This document shows positions 26,855 to 35,652 of a stretch of 64,000 bases of DNA, piece after piece (position 1 is the stretch's first letter; the number at the start of each line of letters is the position of its first letter). Source of the DNA: Hornefia porci. GTDB lineage: Bacteria > Bacillota > Clostridia > Peptostreptococcales > Anaerovoracaceae. The translations under genes were made by a program, and so were the position numbers. The notes beneath the pieces were generated by a model, which was not told the DNA's origin, did no database searches, and saw only the letters and a program-made list of their open reading frames with translations. The stretch spans positions 1,984,001 to 2,048,000 of the forward strand of contig NZ_MJIE01000001.1 in NCBI RefSeq assembly GCF_001940235.1, written 5' to 3'.

Positions 26855-27760
26855 TTAATAGCGGCGCTCTTTGGCTTTGCGCACGCGGCGAATGGTTCGG
26901 TCGATTTCCTTTTGCGTCAGATTCTTTACCAGACTGAGCTCAAGCTCCCGGATATTGTCCAGGGGCTTTTTCTGGCAGTGCTCGATAAGGAGCTGCTGGA
27001 TTGCTGTGACCTCGTCTTCGCTCTCCGCGCCGGCCTCCAGAATATCCTCCCGGGTCAACTCCAGATCTTCAGCGTCCAAAGGAACTCCCTGATTAATCCA
27101 GCTGAGGACATGATCTTTGCTCTTCAGCGGCTTCAGCTCCCGCATTTTGGTGATTTTCAGGATGGCCCAGGCGTAGTCGTTCATATCGAAATAGAAGTCT
27201 TTCCCGAATTTGCCGACGAAGGCCTTCAGCTTTTTCGGAGTGTTCAGGCGGATGAATTCCATGTAGAAATAAATCAGATTGCAGATCCAGTTGATGGCGT
27301 CTTGATCGAAGTTGGCGTCATAAAGGGTCTCTTCAGTTGCCAGCGGGTCGAAGGAGAACATCAGCACCGCGAGCTTGAAGGGCAGGTCGTCCCTGCGGTA
27401 CTCCAGCTGATTGAAGTTGTCGATGATGGAGTAGAAGGTTTTTTTGTCCATCAGCTTCCGTATCGGGAAACAGCGCGGCATGCAGAAGCGCATGAACCCG
27501 ACCTTCTGGAAAGCCTGCAGTGCTGCCGAGGGACTCTCGTCCTCCAGCACGCGAAGCACCTGATCCATACGGTCCTCAGCACTGATTTCCGGCCAGCGCT
27601 CCTCCTGGGTGAGCCAGTATTCAAAGTTGGATTTCTTCACGTCTCCTCTGAGAATGATGTCGGATACCAGAACATACATCATTTCCGCCGGTTCCAGTGT
27701 TTTGAAAAATTCGGTGTCCTGCAGGGCCCGGCTGATTTTCTTCTCTGACAGTTTCTCCAT
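26855..27760 (-). CDS. Uncharacterised 301-residue helical protein
   Basis: I do not recognise this gene with confidence. It is rich in charged residues and helices, with no signal peptide or membrane segment. A stretch around residues 60-110 (EDRMDQVLRVLEDESPSAALQAFQKVGF) faintly recalls the helical RNA-binding region of CCA-adding enzymes, but the nucleotidyltransferase head (GGxVRD) is absent. The start at 27760 has AGGAGTGC upstream; a longer frame would read through a structured repeat at 27790-27894. No neighbours on the same strand suggest a pathway. Confidence 0.6.
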   Translation of the reverse strand: MEKLSEKKISRALQDTEFFKTLEPAEMMYVLVSDIILRGDVKKSNFEYWLTQEERWPEISAEDRMDQVLRVLEDESPSAALQAFQKVGFMRFCMPRCFPIRKLMDKKTFYSIIDNFNQLEYRRDDLPFKLAVLMFSFDPLATEETLYDANFDQDAINWICNLIYFYMEFIRLNTPKKLKAFVGKFGKDFYFDMNDYAWAILKITKMRELKPLKSKDHVLSWINQGVPLDAEDLELTREDILEAGAESEDEVTAIQQLLIEHCQKKPLDNIRELELSLVKNLTQKEIDRTIRRVRKAKERRY

Positions 27761-27789
27761 GATTGCTGCACTCCTGTTCTGTAATTTCA

Positions 27790-27894
27790 TGTCTGCCGGC
27801 GCACTCTTCCATTGGATGGTGCGCCGCGGCGCTGCTGACAAACTGTCGCCAGCAGCGCCTATTAAGTCCGACGGGGACTTAATGAGCATACACT
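27790..27894 (+). repeat. Structured cloverleaf-like repeat element, copy 1
   Basis: Four stems can form a four-way junction. The outer stem is TGTCTGC (27790) with GCATACA (27886), one mismatch. Then come CGGCGCAC/GTGCGCCG (27797/27819), GGCGCTGCTG/CAGCAGCGCC (27828/27850) and ATTAAGTCC/GGACTTAAT (27861/27875). The last three are perfect. A related copy lies inverted at 57443-57546. It ends 30 bp before the start codon of the unknown gene at 27760. Confidence 0.8.
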
Positions 27895-27939
27895 AATTAT
27901 ACCGACGAAACGGGAAAACCGCAAGAGCGATTGAAATGA

Positions 27940-27975
27940 TACAAAAAAACCGCCCCGTGGGTAGTCGAGGCGGTT
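27940..27975 (-). terminator. Rho-independent terminator for the small gene at 28053
   Basis: On the minus strand AACCGCC (27975-27969) pairs with GGCGGTT (27954-27948) and is followed by a run of T residues. Confidence 0.75.
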
Positions 27976-28052
27976 CGTGATCCGTTAAAAATATTGAGGA
28001 TTTATTGGATCATTTATTATGGGCTTATTTTGAGTTTATTTGCTTAGTTTAA

Positions 28053-28277
28053 TCAGTTGTTGAAGGACCACCGGAAGCTGTAGTCGGACGTTGCGTCGTT
28101 CATCTTCGCCAGCTCGGCCTTCACGAAAGCTCTGATTTCATCTTTTCCGCAGACTTTTCCGATTCTGCTCTCCATCGTGTTTTCAATTACGGCTTCCATG
28201 ATTTCCGGATCGGAAACGTAGAGCATCTCGTTCGCCGCGTCTGCAAAAGCTTTTCTCATGATTTTTTCGTTCTTCAT
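28053..28277 (-). CDS. Small hypothetical protein (74 aa), possibly a peptide precursor
   Basis: A 74-residue protein with GGAGG upstream of the ATG at 28277 and its own terminator. It begins MKNEKIMRKAFADAANEMLY, is acidic and helical in the middle, and ends in an aromatic, less charged tail (SDYSFRWSFNN). A leader-like helix and a short distinct C-terminus recall secreted or modified peptide precursors, but there is no double-glycine site and no modification or export gene nearby. It stands alone between two intergenic regions. A free-standing regulatory or structural small protein is equally possible. Confidence 0.55.
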   Translation of the reverse strand: MKNEKIMRKAFADAANEMLYVSDPEIMEAVIENTMESRIGKVCGKDEIRAFVKAELAKMNDATSDYSFRWSFNN

Positions 28278-28292
28278 CTTGAATACCTCCAT

Positions 28293-28727
28293 TCACAAAA
28301 CACTGAGTTCCTTTATCTGTTTTTTTTATCCTTTATTCACCTCTAGTACAAAGCATATCCCGTGCCAAGTTTGCAAAAGAAATCCGGCAATAAAATGATA
28401 TTTCATCGAGTGGTGTTGAAATTTCAATGATAATTGCTGAAAAATGCTTTGTAAAAAATTTTGATGCCTGTCAGCAATCCCGGGAAAATCCCTGAAAATG
28501 CGGGAAATCCGGATTTCAACTGGCGTAAAAGGGACGAAATGGCGGCATTCTGATTCAACATTGACTCAGAACAAAAAAGATATTGAACCAATTATGGGTC
28601 GACGACATAACTGGCGCGTGGCTTACGCCTTAGCCCGTGCTGTGACTCGTGTCTCCGGCACCGATTATGAACCGGCGGGCCGGAACAGGCGAACGAAGCA
28701 CGCCCCGGGAAGTCTTTGTCACAAAGA
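28293..28727. other. Intergenic region between the small gene and tRNA-Thr
   Basis: AT-rich in its left half (28293-28470), where the promoter of the small gene is expected, and GC-richer to the right. An open frame from 28498 runs across the tRNA gene and is therefore not credible. I see no gene here. Confidence 0.5.
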
Positions 28728-28759
28728 AAAAAGAACCTCTCTGCGAGGAGAAGTTCTTT
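28728..28759 (-). terminator. Rho-independent terminator of tRNA-Thr
   Basis: On the minus strand AAGAACTTCTC pairs with GAGGTTCTT around a short loop, allowing a small bulge, and is followed by TTTTTCTTT. It starts right after the tRNA 3' end. Confidence 0.7.
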
Positions 28760-28760
28760 A

Positions 28761-28836
28761 TGGAGCTCCCGGGCGGGCTCGAACCGCCGACCTGCGCGTT
28801 ACGAATGCGCTGCTCTGCCAACTGAGCCACGGAAGC
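28761..28836 (-). tRNA. tRNA-Thr (anticodon CGU)
   Basis: A full cloverleaf on the minus strand: acceptor GCTTCCG pairs with CGGGAGC. The D-arm has GCTCAGTTGGCAGAGC, the anticodon loop carries CGT, and the T-arm has GGTTCGAGCC. CCA is encoded at 28763-28761. Confidence 0.93.
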
Positions 28837-29018
28837 GTGTCAGCTGCCGGCAACAGTGCCGGATATATCGACCCGAAAACGGGTCGCGCGCTTAAACTAC
28901 GTGTTAACGAGGGGCACGACTGCCCTCACACATCATAAAGTGTAACACGAGTGGCCGCTGATTGCAAGGGATTTTTTGGCGGAACGGCAGGTCTGTACAG
29001 CAGGGGTCCTCTGTACAG

Positions 29019-29050
29019 CAAAAGCCGGTCTTTTTGCGAAGGCCGGCTTT
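29019..29050 (-). terminator. Rho-independent terminator of the pyr operon
   Basis: AAAGCCGG (29021-29028) and CCGGCTTT (29043-29050) form the stem. On the minus strand it follows the pyrI stop by 16 bp and is followed by TTTTGCTG. Confidence 0.7.
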
Positions 29051-29065
29051 CGGTGAAACGGACGT

Positions 29066-29485
29066 CTATTCGGTGTATTCCGCGTCGCAGTAGATGCAGC
29101 GGTATACTTTTTTGTCCCGATCGACGAGACGGAATTTGTGGGGAATCTCCTGCTCGATTGATGTGATGCAGCGGGGATTCTTGCATTTGATGACATTGGT
29201 CAGCGTCTCGGGCAGGTCCAGGTGGACCTTTTTCTCCAGGCGGCCGTTCTCGACGATGTTGACGGTGATGTTGCTGTCGATATATCCCAGAATGTCAAAA
29301 TCCAGGTTCAGGTCGCCGTCTACCTTGATGATATCCTTTTTTCCGTATTTCGCGCTGTCCGCGTTCTGGATGATGGCAACGCAGCATTTCAGCTTGTCGA
29401 GCCGCATGAGCTCATAGATCTGCATGCTTTTTCCTGCCTTGATGTGATCCAGTACGACGCCGGTGTTTACTCCATCGATATTCAT
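29066..29485 (-). CDS. pyrI: Aspartate carbamoyltransferase regulatory subunit
   Basis: A 139-residue PyrI. The N-terminal allosteric domain (IDGVNTGVVLDHIKAGKS) binds nucleotide effectors such as CTP and ATP. The C-terminal zinc domain has the four Cys in KCKNPRC and YRCIYCDAEY, which hold the contact to the catalytic PyrB trimers. It is the last gene of the pyr operon, 27 bp after pyrB. Its presence means that aspartate carbamoyltransferase here is probably of the regulated dodecameric type, unlike the unregulated enzyme of Bacillus. Confidence 0.96.
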   Translation of the reverse strand: MNIDGVNTGVVLDHIKAGKSMQIYELMRLDKLKCCVAIIQNADSAKYGKKDIIKVDGDLNLDFDILGYIDSNITVNIVENGRLEKKVHLDLPETLTNVIKCKNPRCITSIEQEIPHKFRLVDRDKKVYRCIYCDAEYTE

Positions 29486-29512
29486 TAATGTACCTCGCTT
29501 TCCTGTTTAAAT

Positions 29513-30433
29513 CTATTTGATGCCCAGAAGATAAAGAATCAGTGCCATTCGGATGTATTTGCCGCAGAGCGCCTGGTAGAAATAGCAGGCCCGGGGATCA
29601 TTGTCCACCTCTACGGAAATTTCATTGACACGGGGCAGCGGATGCATGATGATCAGATCCTTCTTGGCAGGCTCCAGAAGCTCCAGATTCAGAATGAAGC
29701 TGTCCTTCAGCCTGACGTAGTCTTCTTCGTTGAAGAAACGCTCCTTCTGGACGCGGGTCATGTACAGAATATCCAGCTCCGGCATGGCGTCCTCCAGCTT
29801 GCGGTATTCCACCCACTCGGCGCCGGCCCGGTCCATGTTTTCCTTCACGTAGTCGGGAAGCTGCAGTTCTTCAGGTGAAATCAGGGCGAATTTCACATTT
29901 TCATAGCGCATCAGAGCCTCAATCAGAGAGTGGACCGTGCGGCCGAATTTCAGGTCGCCGCAGAGGCCGATGGTGAAATTCCCGAGGCCGCCCTTTTTCC
30001 GGCTGATGGTCAGGAGGTCGGTCAGGGTCTGAGTCGGGTGGAAATGTCCGCCGTCGCCCGCGTTGATAATCGGAACAGTTGTTTTTGTCGCGGCAATGAC
30101 CGGAGCGCCCTCCTTGGGGTGCCGCATGGCGATGATGTCCGCATAGCAGCCTGCCATGATGACTGTATCGCTGACACTTTCTCCCTTCTTGGTGGAACTG
30201 GTGCTGGCGTCGTCGAAGCCCAGTACGTTTCCGCCCAGCTCCATCATGGCCGCGGTGAAGCTCAGACGCGTTCTGGTGCTCGGCTCAAAGAACAGTGTGG
30301 CCAGTTTTTTGTGGGCGCAGATATCCTGGTATTTCTCCGGCTGTGCGATGATATCATCGGCGACCTCGATCAGGTGATCGATCTCCTCCACCGAAAAGTC
30401 CGTGATGTTAATCAGGTTGCGAATTTCGCTCAT
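29513..30433 (-). CDS. pyrB: Aspartate carbamoyltransferase catalytic subunit
   Basis: A 306-residue PyrB that joins carbamoyl phosphate and aspartate to carbamoyl aspartate. The carbamoyl-phosphate loop [24 protein letters not shown] and [10 protein letters not shown] are all present. It works as a trimer and here pairs with PyrI. It starts two bases after the pyrE stop, so translation is coupled. Length is normal and all key motifs are intact. Confidence 0.97.
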   Translation of the reverse strand: MSEIRNLINITDFSVEEIDHLIEVADDIIAQPEKYQDICAHKKLATLFFEPSTRTRLSFTAAMMELGGNVLGFDDASTSSTKKGESVSDTVIMAGCYADIIAMRHPKEGAPVIAATKTTVPIINAGDGGHFHPTQTLTDLLTISRKKGGLGNFTIGLCGDLKFGRTVHSLIEALMRYENVKFALISPEELQLPDYVKENMDRAGAEWVEYRKLEDAMPELDILYMTRVQKERFFNEEDYVRLKDSFILNLELLEPAKKDLIIMHPLPRVNEISVEVDNDPRACYFYQALCGKYIRMALILYLLGIK

Positions 30434-30434
30434 G

Positions 30435-31073
30435 TCAGTCCTCCTTCATCCATCCGCCGTCAGACGGATTTTCTCTGAAACGCAGTATTTTATTTTTGTC
30501 CTCCGGCTTGATATATCCGGCTTCCACAGCCACTTCAACCAGCGTGTCCAGGTCGCAGAGACTATGATTTTCTGTGTTGTGCTCCGCCAGGCGGTCGAGG
30601 CCCTTCTGCATGCCGTAGGTGAAGATGCTGGCAACGCCCAGGACCTCCGCACCGGCTTCTCTGAGGATCTCGACGGTTTCGCAGCAGGAGCCGGCAGTGG
30701 AAATCAGGTCCTCGATGACGACAGTTTTTTCTCCGGGAACGAGCTTTCCTTCAATCTGGTTGGTGCGGCCGTGATCCTTACGGCTGCCCCGGACGTAACC
30801 CATGGGAAGATTCATCAGGTGGCCGACGATTGCTGCGTGGGCGATGCCTGCGGTGCTGGTTCCCATGACCAGCCGGCAGTCAGGGTAGCATTCCTGAATG
30901 ATGCGGACCAGACCCTGCTCGACCTTAATCCGCACGTCCGGCGCGGTCAGCGTCAGCCTGTTGTCACAGTAGATGGGGCTCTGAATGCCGCTGGCCCAGG
31001 TGAAGGGCTCCTCCGGCCGCAGAAAAACAGCTCCGATGGACAGCAGTCCCCGTGCGATTTCTTGCTTACTCAT
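30435..31073 (-). CDS. pyrE: Orotate phosphoribosyltransferase
   Basis: A 212-residue PyrE that adds PRPP ribose phosphate to orotate to give OMP. The PRPP-binding motif is [17 protein letters not shown], and the flexible catalytic loop is [15 protein letters not shown]. It belongs to the pyrF-pyrE-pyrB run on the minus strand. The gap to pyrF (92 bp) is the longest within the operon but shows no clear terminator. The protein looks intact. Confidence 0.96.
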   Translation of the reverse strand: MSKQEIARGLLSIGAVFLRPEEPFTWASGIQSPIYCDNRLTLTAPDVRIKVEQGLVRIIQECYPDCRLVMGTSTAGIAHAAIVGHLMNLPMGYVRGSRKDHGRTNQIEGKLVPGEKTVVIEDLISTAGSCCETVEILREAGAEVLGVASIFTYGMQKGLDRLAEHNTENHSLCDLDTLVEVAVEAGYIKPEDKNKILRFRENPSDGGWMKED

Positions 31074-31165
31074 GTGTACTCCTTCCGTGTATCTGAATTA
31101 ACAAATTGTCAGTCTTTCCTCTCGCGGGTCCGGCGCGCACTTCGCACATCCGTGCGAGCCCGGCG

Positions 31166-31864
31166 TCAGCCGAGGAAATCCGTCAGGCACCGCTCGTAGG
31201 CGGCGACAGGATCCTCCGCTTTGGTGACGGGGCGGCCTACGACGATGTAGTCGCTTCCGATTTCCCTCGCTCTGGCGGGAGTGGTAATTCTGGACTGGTC
31301 GTCTGCGGCGGCTCCGGCGAAACGGATGCCCGGGGTTACGGTCAGAAAGTCTTCACCGCATGCCTCGTGGATCACGCCGGCCTCAAGGGGTGAGCAGACC
31401 ACGCCGTCCAGTCCGGCCTCTCTGGTGTTCCGGGCGTACTGTGTGACCACCTCCGCGATAGGCGCGTGGATCATCAGATCCTGTTCCATCGCGCTCTGGC
31501 TGGTGGAGGTCAGCTGGGTGACGGCGATCAGAATCGGACGGCTGCCGTCCGGACGGGTGAGGCCTCTGCGGGCGGCCTTCATCATTTCAATGGTGCCGGC
31601 CGCGTGGACGTTGGTCATGTCCACATCCAGGCGGGCCAGCGAGGCCATCGCCTTCTCCACCGTGTTCGGGATATCGTGGAGCTTCAGGTCGAGGAAGATT
31701 TTGTGCCCCCGCGCCTTAATCTCCCGCACGATGTCGGGACCTTCAGCGTAAAACAGTTCCATGCCGATTTTAACAAAGGGCTTCCGGCCGGTGAACCGGT
31801 CCAGGAAAGCCAGGGTTTCTGCTTTGCCCGGAAAATCGCAGGCGATGATGACGTCTTTGGCCAT
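31166..31864 (-). CDS. pyrF: Orotidine 5'-phosphate decarboxylase
   Basis: A 232-residue OMP decarboxylase, the last step to UMP. The catalytic Lys/Asp array lies in [17 protein letters not shown], and the phosphate is bound near [17 protein letters not shown]. It is a short (group I) type with VTPGIRFAG. The ATG overlaps the pyrD stop by one base (TAATG), so it is coupled to pyrD. Confidence 0.96.
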   Translation of the reverse strand: MAKDVIIACDFPGKAETLAFLDRFTGRKPFVKIGMELFYAEGPDIVREIKARGHKIFLDLKLHDIPNTVEKAMASLARLDVDMTNVHAAGTIEMMKAARRGLTRPDGSRPILIAVTQLTSTSQSAMEQDLMIHAPIAEVVTQYARNTREAGLDGVVCSPLEAGVIHEACGEDFLTVTPGIRFAGAAADDQSRITTPARAREIGSDYIVVGRPVTKAEDPVAAYERCLTDFLG

Positions 31865-32775
31865 TATTCAATCACTCCTATTATTTCTTCAAGATTTCTG
31901 ATATTCAGCTTTTCCATCACGGCAGGGAGGGTCTCGATGATGTCGGGGCAGGCGAACGGATCCACCAGGTTCGCGGCGCCCACCTGCACCGCCGTGGCGC
32001 CGGCCATCATCATTTCAATGACATCCTCTGCCGTGGAGACGCCGCCCATCCCGATAATCGGGATCCTGACTGCCCGCGCCGCCTGATACACCATGCGGAC
32101 CGCCACCGGGAAGATAGCCGGTCCGGAATAGCCCCCCATTTTATTGGCCAGCACCGGTCGCCGGCGCTGAATGTCGATACGCATTCCCAGAAGGGTGTTA
32201 ATCAGCGACAGACCGTCCGCGCCGGACGCTTCGCAGGCGCGGGCGATTTCGGCGATGTCGGTGACGTTCGGTGACAGCTTCATGAACACCGGTTTGTCCG
32301 TGACGCGCCGGACCGCCTTTGTAACCTGGGCCGCGGAAGCGGGATCCGTTCCGAAAGCCATTCCGCCGTTATGAACGTTGGGACAGCTGATATTGACCTC
32401 GATGATACCCACCTGCTCCTCCCGGTCCATGGCTCTCGCGCAGGTCACGTAATCCTCGACGGAGAATCCGCTGATGTTGGCGATGACAGGCTTGTGATAG
32501 ATTTTCGCAAGCTCCTTCAGCTCGCGGGTGCAGACCTCCTCCAGCCCGGGGTTCTGCAGTCCTACGGAATTCAGCATTCCCTGCGGGCATTCCGCGATGC
32601 GGGGGAGGGGATTACCGCCCCGTTCCTCCGGCGTCGTGCCCTTGAATGAGATGGAACCCAGGATATCCAGGTCGTAGAGCTCCGCGAATTCCCTGCCGTA
32701 GCCGAAGGTGCCGCTGGCGGGGATGACAGGGTTGTCCAGGGTGAGGCCACAAAGATGAACCTGTGTGTTTACCAT
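31864..32775 (-). CDS. pyrD: Dihydroorotate dehydrogenase B, catalytic subunit
   Basis: A 303-residue class 1B PyrD with [14 protein letters not shown] and [15 protein letters not shown] surround the active site, where class 1B enzymes use a Cys base (NISCPN). [23 protein letters not shown] binds FMN phosphate. It passes electrons to PyrK and then NAD. The start at 32775 has AAGGAGGAGATC upstream; the longer open frame to 32952 is an artefact of the overlap with pyrK. It overlaps pyrK by seven bases. Confidence 0.96.
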   Translation of the reverse strand: MVNTQVHLCGLTLDNPVIPASGTFGYGREFAELYDLDILGSISFKGTTPEERGGNPLPRIAECPQGMLNSVGLQNPGLEEVCTRELKELAKIYHKPVIANISGFSVEDYVTCARAMDREEQVGIIEVNISCPNVHNGGMAFGTDPASAAQVTKAVRRVTDKPVFMKLSPNVTDIAEIARACEASGADGLSLINTLLGMRIDIQRRRPVLANKMGGYSGPAIFPVAVRMVYQAARAVRIPIIGMGGVSTAEDVIEMMMAGATAVQVGAANLVDPFACPDIIETLPAVMEKLNIRNLEEIIGVIE

Positions 32776-33497
32776 ATGATCTCCTCCTTTTGCAGAACCG
32801 GACCGTCTGTGCAGATCCGCTTGTATCCGTATTTCGTTTTGCAGCTGCAGCCCATGCAGGCGCCGAAGCCGCAGGCCATGCGGGCTTCGAAGCTGAACTG
32901 TCCGTCGCCGCAGATGTCGTAAACTGCTTTCAGCATCGGCTCCGGACCGCATGCGTAGACGTAGCCGGTATCGGCGTCCGCGGCGGCATCTGTGACTGTG
33001 CCCCGCAGTCCTTCGCTTCCGTCCATCGTGGTGATGACCGGTTCAATGCCCAGGAAGTTGAAGTCCTTTGTCAGAATCACATCATTCTTTGTGTTGAACC
33101 CGGCGATGACCCGGGGCGTCATGCCCTCCTGCACCATGGCGCGGGCCAGCCCGTAGACCGGCGGAAGTCCGATGCCGCCTCCGATGAGGAGGGGACTGCT
33201 GCCGCCCTTTGTAAGGTCGAAACCGTTACCCAGAGGCATCAGCACGTCCAGCGATGTGCCCGGCTCGACGCGGGAAAGAGCCTCTGTTCCGGCACCCACC
33301 GTCCGGAAGACGATGGTGAGGCTGGCGGCGTCCCAGCTGGCGATGGAAATCGGCCGCCGCAGGTAAAAGCCCGCGAGGCGGATGTTAATGAACTGTCCGG
33401 GGGCGGAAATTTCCGTGCAGTTGCCGGAAAGCTTCATCTTATATATATTTTTCTGGATTTCGTTGACCGATCGGACGGTCAGATATTGCTGCTTCAT
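32769..33497 (-). CDS. pyrK: Dihydroorotate dehydrogenase B, electron transfer subunit
   Basis: A 242-residue PyrK. The FAD part has YLRRPISIASWD, the NAD part has LLIGGGIGLPPVYGLA, and a 2Fe-2S cluster is bound by the Cys in ACGFGACMGCSCKTKYG plus a later RICTDGP. It carries electrons from PyrD to NAD+. It overlaps pyrC by four bases (ATGA type) and pyrD by seven. Confidence 0.95.
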   Translation of the reverse strand: MKQQYLTVRSVNEIQKNIYKMKLSGNCTEISAPGQFINIRLAGFYLRRPISIASWDAASLTIVFRTVGAGTEALSRVEPGTSLDVLMPLGNGFDLTKGGSSPLLIGGGIGLPPVYGLARAMVQEGMTPRVIAGFNTKNDVILTKDFNFLGIEPVITTMDGSEGLRGTVTDAAADADTGYVYACGPEPMLKAVYDICGDGQFSFEARMACGFGACMGCSCKTKYGYKRICTDGPVLQKEEIIW

Positions 33498-34768
33498 TGT
33501 TCTACCTCATATACCGGCGTTCCGGCGCGGAAGGTCATCAGAACCTTCCCCTGAACCTCCCAGCCCTCAAACGGCGTGGCTTTTCCTTTGCTCCGGAAGT
33601 CTGCCGGGTTTATCACAAAGGAAGCCTCCGGGTCGATGACAGTCACATCCGCGCGGGCGCCGTCTGTGATGGGACCGCCCGGGAGGGGGAAGCGCTGCCT
33701 CGGCGCGAGAGCCATCAGATCGATTAATTTTTCTGTTGTAATGAGTCCGTCCTGCCGCACGAGCCGGCTGTACAGGACGGGAAAAGCGGTTTCCAGTCCG
33801 ACGACGCCGAAGGCGCTGTCCAGGATTCCCCGGGATTTCTCTTCTGCGCTGTGGGGAGCGTGGTCGGTGGCGATCATGTCAATGGTGCCATCCGCGAGAC
33901 CCTCCCGCAGAGCGTCCCGGTCGTCCGCACTCCGGATCGGCGGATTCATTTTGAACCGTCCGAGATCCTGCAGCTCCTCATCGCAGAGAACCAGATAGTG
34001 AGGACCGGTCTCACAGCTCACGTCCACGCCGCTTTTCTTTGCCTGCCGGATAATTTCCACGGTTTCCTTTGTGGAAATATGGCAGACATGATAAGCGCAG
34101 CCGGTCTTCGCCGCAAGCTCCACGTCCCGTTCCACCTGCCGCCATTCACTCTCCGAAGAAATTCCGCGAACGCCTAGTTTCTTCGCATAGACGCCGTCGT
34201 GGATCGCGCGTCCGCCCAGCAGGCTCTCGTCCTCGCAGTGGGCGACGATCATGCGATGCAGAGACTTCGCCAGCCGCATGGCCTCCTCCATCCGTGCACC
34301 CGACTGCACCCCCCTGCCGTCATCGGTGAAGGCGCAGACGAAGGGAGCCAGTGACTCCATGTCGGACAGACGGCTGCGGCCGTCCTGCTCAGCGGTGATG
34401 GCTCCGTAGGGAACAATGTCGATGAGTGAATCCCTGCGGATCAGGTTCAGCTGGACCTGCAGACCTTCCTTTGTTGAAGGCGCCGGATTCAGATTCGGCA
34501 TGGTGCAGACGCAGGTATAGCCTCCGGCAGCTGCCGCCGCGGAGCCTGTGCGTATGGTCTCTTTATAAGAAAACCCGGGTTCACGGAAATGTACGTGTAC
34601 ATCCGCTAAGCCGGGAATAATGAGCTTGCCTTTACAGTCGATTGTACGGTCTGCGTGACGGAGGCCGGGTTTTTCAAAAACGAATGACCGTCCTTCTGAA
34701 ATGAGAAGGTCCGTCCTCTGAAAACCTCTGTCACAGTATACGTTGCCGTTCGTCAGCAGAATTGCCAT
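33494..34768 (-). CDS. pyrC: Dihydroorotase
   Basis: A 424-residue class I dihydroorotase that closes carbamoyl aspartate to dihydroorotate. ADVHVHFREPGFSYKE carries the first metal His residues. HCEDESL and HVCHISTKETVE add later ones, and IATDHAPHSAEEK has the catalytic Asp. It is the first gene of the operon, with AGAAAGGACACGAC upstream and the promoter about 40 bp before the ATG. Confidence 0.96.
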   Translation of the reverse strand: MAILLTNGNVYCDRGFQRTDLLISEGRSFVFEKPGLRHADRTIDCKGKLIIPGLADVHVHFREPGFSYKETIRTGSAAAAAGGYTCVCTMPNLNPAPSTKEGLQVQLNLIRRDSLIDIVPYGAITAEQDGRSRLSDMESLAPFVCAFTDDGRGVQSGARMEEAMRLAKSLHRMIVAHCEDESLLGGRAIHDGVYAKKLGVRGISSESEWRQVERDVELAAKTGCAYHVCHISTKETVEIIRQAKKSGVDVSCETGPHYLVLCDEELQDLGRFKMNPPIRSADDRDALREGLADGTIDMIATDHAPHSAEEKSRGILDSAFGVVGLETAFPVLYSRLVRQDGLITTEKLIDLMALAPRQRFPLPGGPITDGARADVTVIDPEASFVINPADFRSKGKATPFEGWEVQGKVLMTFRAGTPVYEVEQ

Positions 34769-34808
34769 GTCGTGTCCTTTCTGTTCCGAAAAAACTCAAA
34801 CTTTTAAT

Positions 34809-34837
34809 TTTATATCACAAACCCGGGTCACTGTCAA
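34809..34837 (-). promoter_or_regulatory. Promoter of the pyr operon
   Basis: On the minus strand TTGACA (34837-34832) and TATAAA (34814-34809) are 17 bp apart. Transcription should begin about 35 bp before the pyrC ATG. This leaves no room for a PyrR-type attenuator. Confidence 0.8.
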
Positions 34838-34864
34838 GCCCTTCTGCAAGAAGAACTGTCAGCT

Positions 34865-35503
34865 TCAGGTGAACAGATTCCGGAGCAGGGGCAGCAGCGG
34901 GTTGTTGGTGTACATGCTGCCGGTCACAAAGGAACTGTCCAGCGTGCCGGACAGCGCAGACGCGATACCCGACGGGAACAACGCCATCAGCGCCAGCAGC
35001 ATCGTCAGCGCCAGAAGAACATAGATGACGCCCATTCCGGTTCCGCAGACGACTCCCGTCAGCCGGTCGAAGAAGCGGCGGATCCCGTCATAGCTTTCCT
35101 GCGGGAAGATTTTGCAGAACAGCCACAGCAGCAGCTTCACCGCGGCGATGATTACAAAAAAGGACAGAATCGCCAGGACAATCTGAGTGATGTCCGAGGC
35201 TCCCGGATTGGAAACCATCTGGGAATTGCTGCTGATATAGCCGTGGAACACATCGTATACCGACTGAACCTGTGTGTGGGGGCTGCCGGCGGAGGCCAGC
35301 TTTTTCTCGAATATGCCGTTCAGAAAGCTCCCCGCTCCGGTGTGTCCGGTCAGGAGCCGGGTGGCGTTATCACAGAGCAGCAGTCCGACGACGATGCAGA
35401 GAAACCACTGAAGCATATTGATGACTGATGCCGCAAAACCCCTGCGACAGTAAAAGACTGCCGACAGAACGACGATAATACCCGCGGCGATATCCATAAT
35501 CAT
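34865..35503 (-). CDS. CvpA-family membrane protein
   Basis: A 212-residue protein with four to five membrane segments: MDIAAGIIVVLSAVFYCRRG at the start, then VINMLQWFLCIVVGLLL. Two later ones are around IVLAILSFFVIIAAVKLLLW and GVIYVLLALTMLLALMALF. The pattern and the conserved GRRFFDRLTGVVCGTGMG-like region fit CvpA (colicin V production) proteins, whose exact role is unsettled. The start at 35503 has AGGAGGG upstream; earlier in-frame starts lack one. It is divergent from tadA and separated from the pyr promoter by 28 bp. Confidence 0.8.
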   Translation of the reverse strand: MIMDIAAGIIVVLSAVFYCRRGFAASVINMLQWFLCIVVGLLLCDNATRLLTGHTGAGSFLNGIFEKKLASAGSPHTQVQSVYDVFHGYISSNSQMVSNPGASDITQIVLAILSFFVIIAAVKLLLWLFCKIFPQESYDGIRRFFDRLTGVVCGTGMGVIYVLLALTMLLALMALFPSGIASALSGTLDSSFVTGSMYTNNPLLPLLRNLFT

Positions 35504-35613
35504 AGGGCAGAGCCCTCCTTTTTTGTTTTCTTTACCGTATATGTTACTAAAAAACCATAAAAAAAGCAATGCCGTGTTGCTCCGTAATGCACGGAATTCT
35601 GTACAAAAACATC

Positions 35614-35642
35614 TTGAATACTGTATGGAAGTGTTGTATACT
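35614..35642 (+). promoter_or_regulatory. Promoter of the tadA operon
   Basis: TTGAAT (35614-35619) and TATACT (35637-35642) are 17 bp apart. The predicted start of transcription (about 35647-35650) lies only a few bases before the tadA ATG at 35653. Confidence 0.7.
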
Positions 35643-35652
35643 TTTTAGATGT

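Noticed and set aside
28498..28938. Plus-strand frame of 146 codons
   Set aside because: It crosses the tRNA-Thr gene and its terminator.
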